Positions 14,497 through 14,800 of a stretch of 14,800 bases of DNA are shown here, piece after piece (the stretch's first letter is position 1; each line of letters begins with the position of its first letter). The notes below the pieces were generated by a model. That model made no database searches and was not told where the DNA came from. It saw nothing but the letters and a program-made list of their open reading frames with translations. Position numbers and translations under genes: made by a program. The DNA comes from DATDVD01 sp035290065 (GTDB taxonomy: Bacteria; Pseudomonadota; Gammaproteobacteria; Coxiellales; Coxiellaceae): positions 1 through 14,800 of the forward strand of contig DATDVD010000003.1 in the NCBI GenBank assembly GCA_035290065.1. Direction: 5' to 3'.

Positions 14497-14800
14497 CGAT
14501 TTGGATCGAAGCTATTAATTTGGAGCATTTAAAACAACGCTCTCATAACACATTGGCACACCATTTGGGGATAGAATTTTCTCGCATTGGCGAGGATTTT
14601 CTAGAAGCCACCATGCCTGTGAATGAAAAAACGGTTCAACCCTTACGTATCTTAAACGGAGGCGCATCCTGTGCGTTGGCCGAAACGGTGGCCTCCACTG
14701 CCGCTAATTATTGTGTCGATCAGGCGGAACGTTATTGCGTAGGCTTAGAAATTAATGCCAACCACTTAAAACCTACCGCAGAAGGTGATACAGTGCGTGC
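14493..14800 (+). CDS. ydiI: YdiI/PaaI-like hotdog-fold thioesterase, 3'-truncated by window edge
   Basis: About 102 residues are visible. The sequence follows E. coli YdiI (MenI, the 1,4-dihydroxy-2-naphthoyl-CoA thioesterase) closely: IGEDFLEATMPV for IGDDTLEATMPV, and VGLEINANHLKP for VGLEINANHVRS. The catalytic glutamate (E64) and the Q49-P pair are kept, but the HGG motif of YdiI (H54) reads LNGG here, with N55. YdiI is 136 residues, so about 35 residues are missing. The ATG at 14493 overlaps the response regulator stop (ATGA) and has GAGGTG as Shine-Dalgarno (14485-14490). Co-transcription with a two-component system is notable. Hydrolysis of an acyl-CoA is the family expectation; the substrate cannot be assigned, and menI function is not established. 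Confidence 0.88.
   Translation, partial: MTIWIEAINLEHLKQRSHNTLAHHLGIEFSRIGEDFLEATMPVNEKTVQPLRILNGGASCALAETVASTAANYCVDQAERYCVGLEINANHLKPTAEGDTVR

Overview
The window looks like chromosomal, vertically inherited DNA from a gammaproteobacterium of moderate-to-low G+C (judged by eye, not counted). The clues are a System I cytochrome c maturation (ccm) operon whose histidines fall at almost the same positions as in E. coli, an Orn of E. coli type, a class II fumarase, an E. coli-like Ung and a YdiI-like thioesterase. The A/T-rich codon use and gene set would suit a Legionellales-type lineage, but that is inference. I see no mobile element, CRISPR array, tRNA, rRNA or phage signature. Coding density is very high: no gap between genes exceeds about 110 bases, so no long unexplained non-coding stretch exists.

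Layout. Bases 1-4657 (+) hold ccmB (5' end cut by the window edge), ccmC, ccmD (46 aa), ccmE, ccmF, ccmG and ccmH, tightly packed with overlaps at ccmD/ccmE, ccmF/ccmG and ccmG/ccmH. No ccmI follows. The ccmH 3' end overlaps the 3' end of convergent ung (4616-5284, -). A 109-base divergent intergenic region separates ung from ald (alanine dehydrogenase, +), whose stop overlaps the start of an mltD-like lytic transglycosylase gene. Next comes an unnamed MidA-like methyltransferase with C-terminal TPRs (7848-9413, +), convergent with a minus-strand cluster transcribed in the order orn, small membrane protein, fumC (11732 down to 9425). A short divergent region then leads to a plus-strand cluster: a three-PAS histidine kinase, a FixJ/NarL-type response regulator and a YdiI-like hotdog thioesterase cut by the right edge, joined by 8-base and 4-base overlaps.

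How the genes work together. The Ccm proteins carry heme across the inner membrane (CcmB, CcmC, CcmD), hold it covalently on CcmE, and attach it to apocytochrome c through CcmF with thiol reduction by CcmG and CcmH. Ald, FumC and Orn are central metabolism and RNA turnover. The kinase-regulator pair is a sensory module whose signal and targets cannot be read from the window; co-transcription suggests, without proving, a link to the thioesterase.

Most of this is ordinary housekeeping content and I do not see a convincing new multi-gene defence or mobile system. The points most worth a second look are: a thioesterase with Asn where the YdiI family has its HGG-motif His; a histidine kinase whose G1 ATP-lid box has Asn for Asp; the MidA-like/TPR protein of unknown substrate; the co-translated ald-mltD pair; two genes (ccmC, ung) with a -10-like hexamer directly before the ATG and no Shine-Dalgarno; and a conserved-looking membrane protein wedged between orn and fumC.
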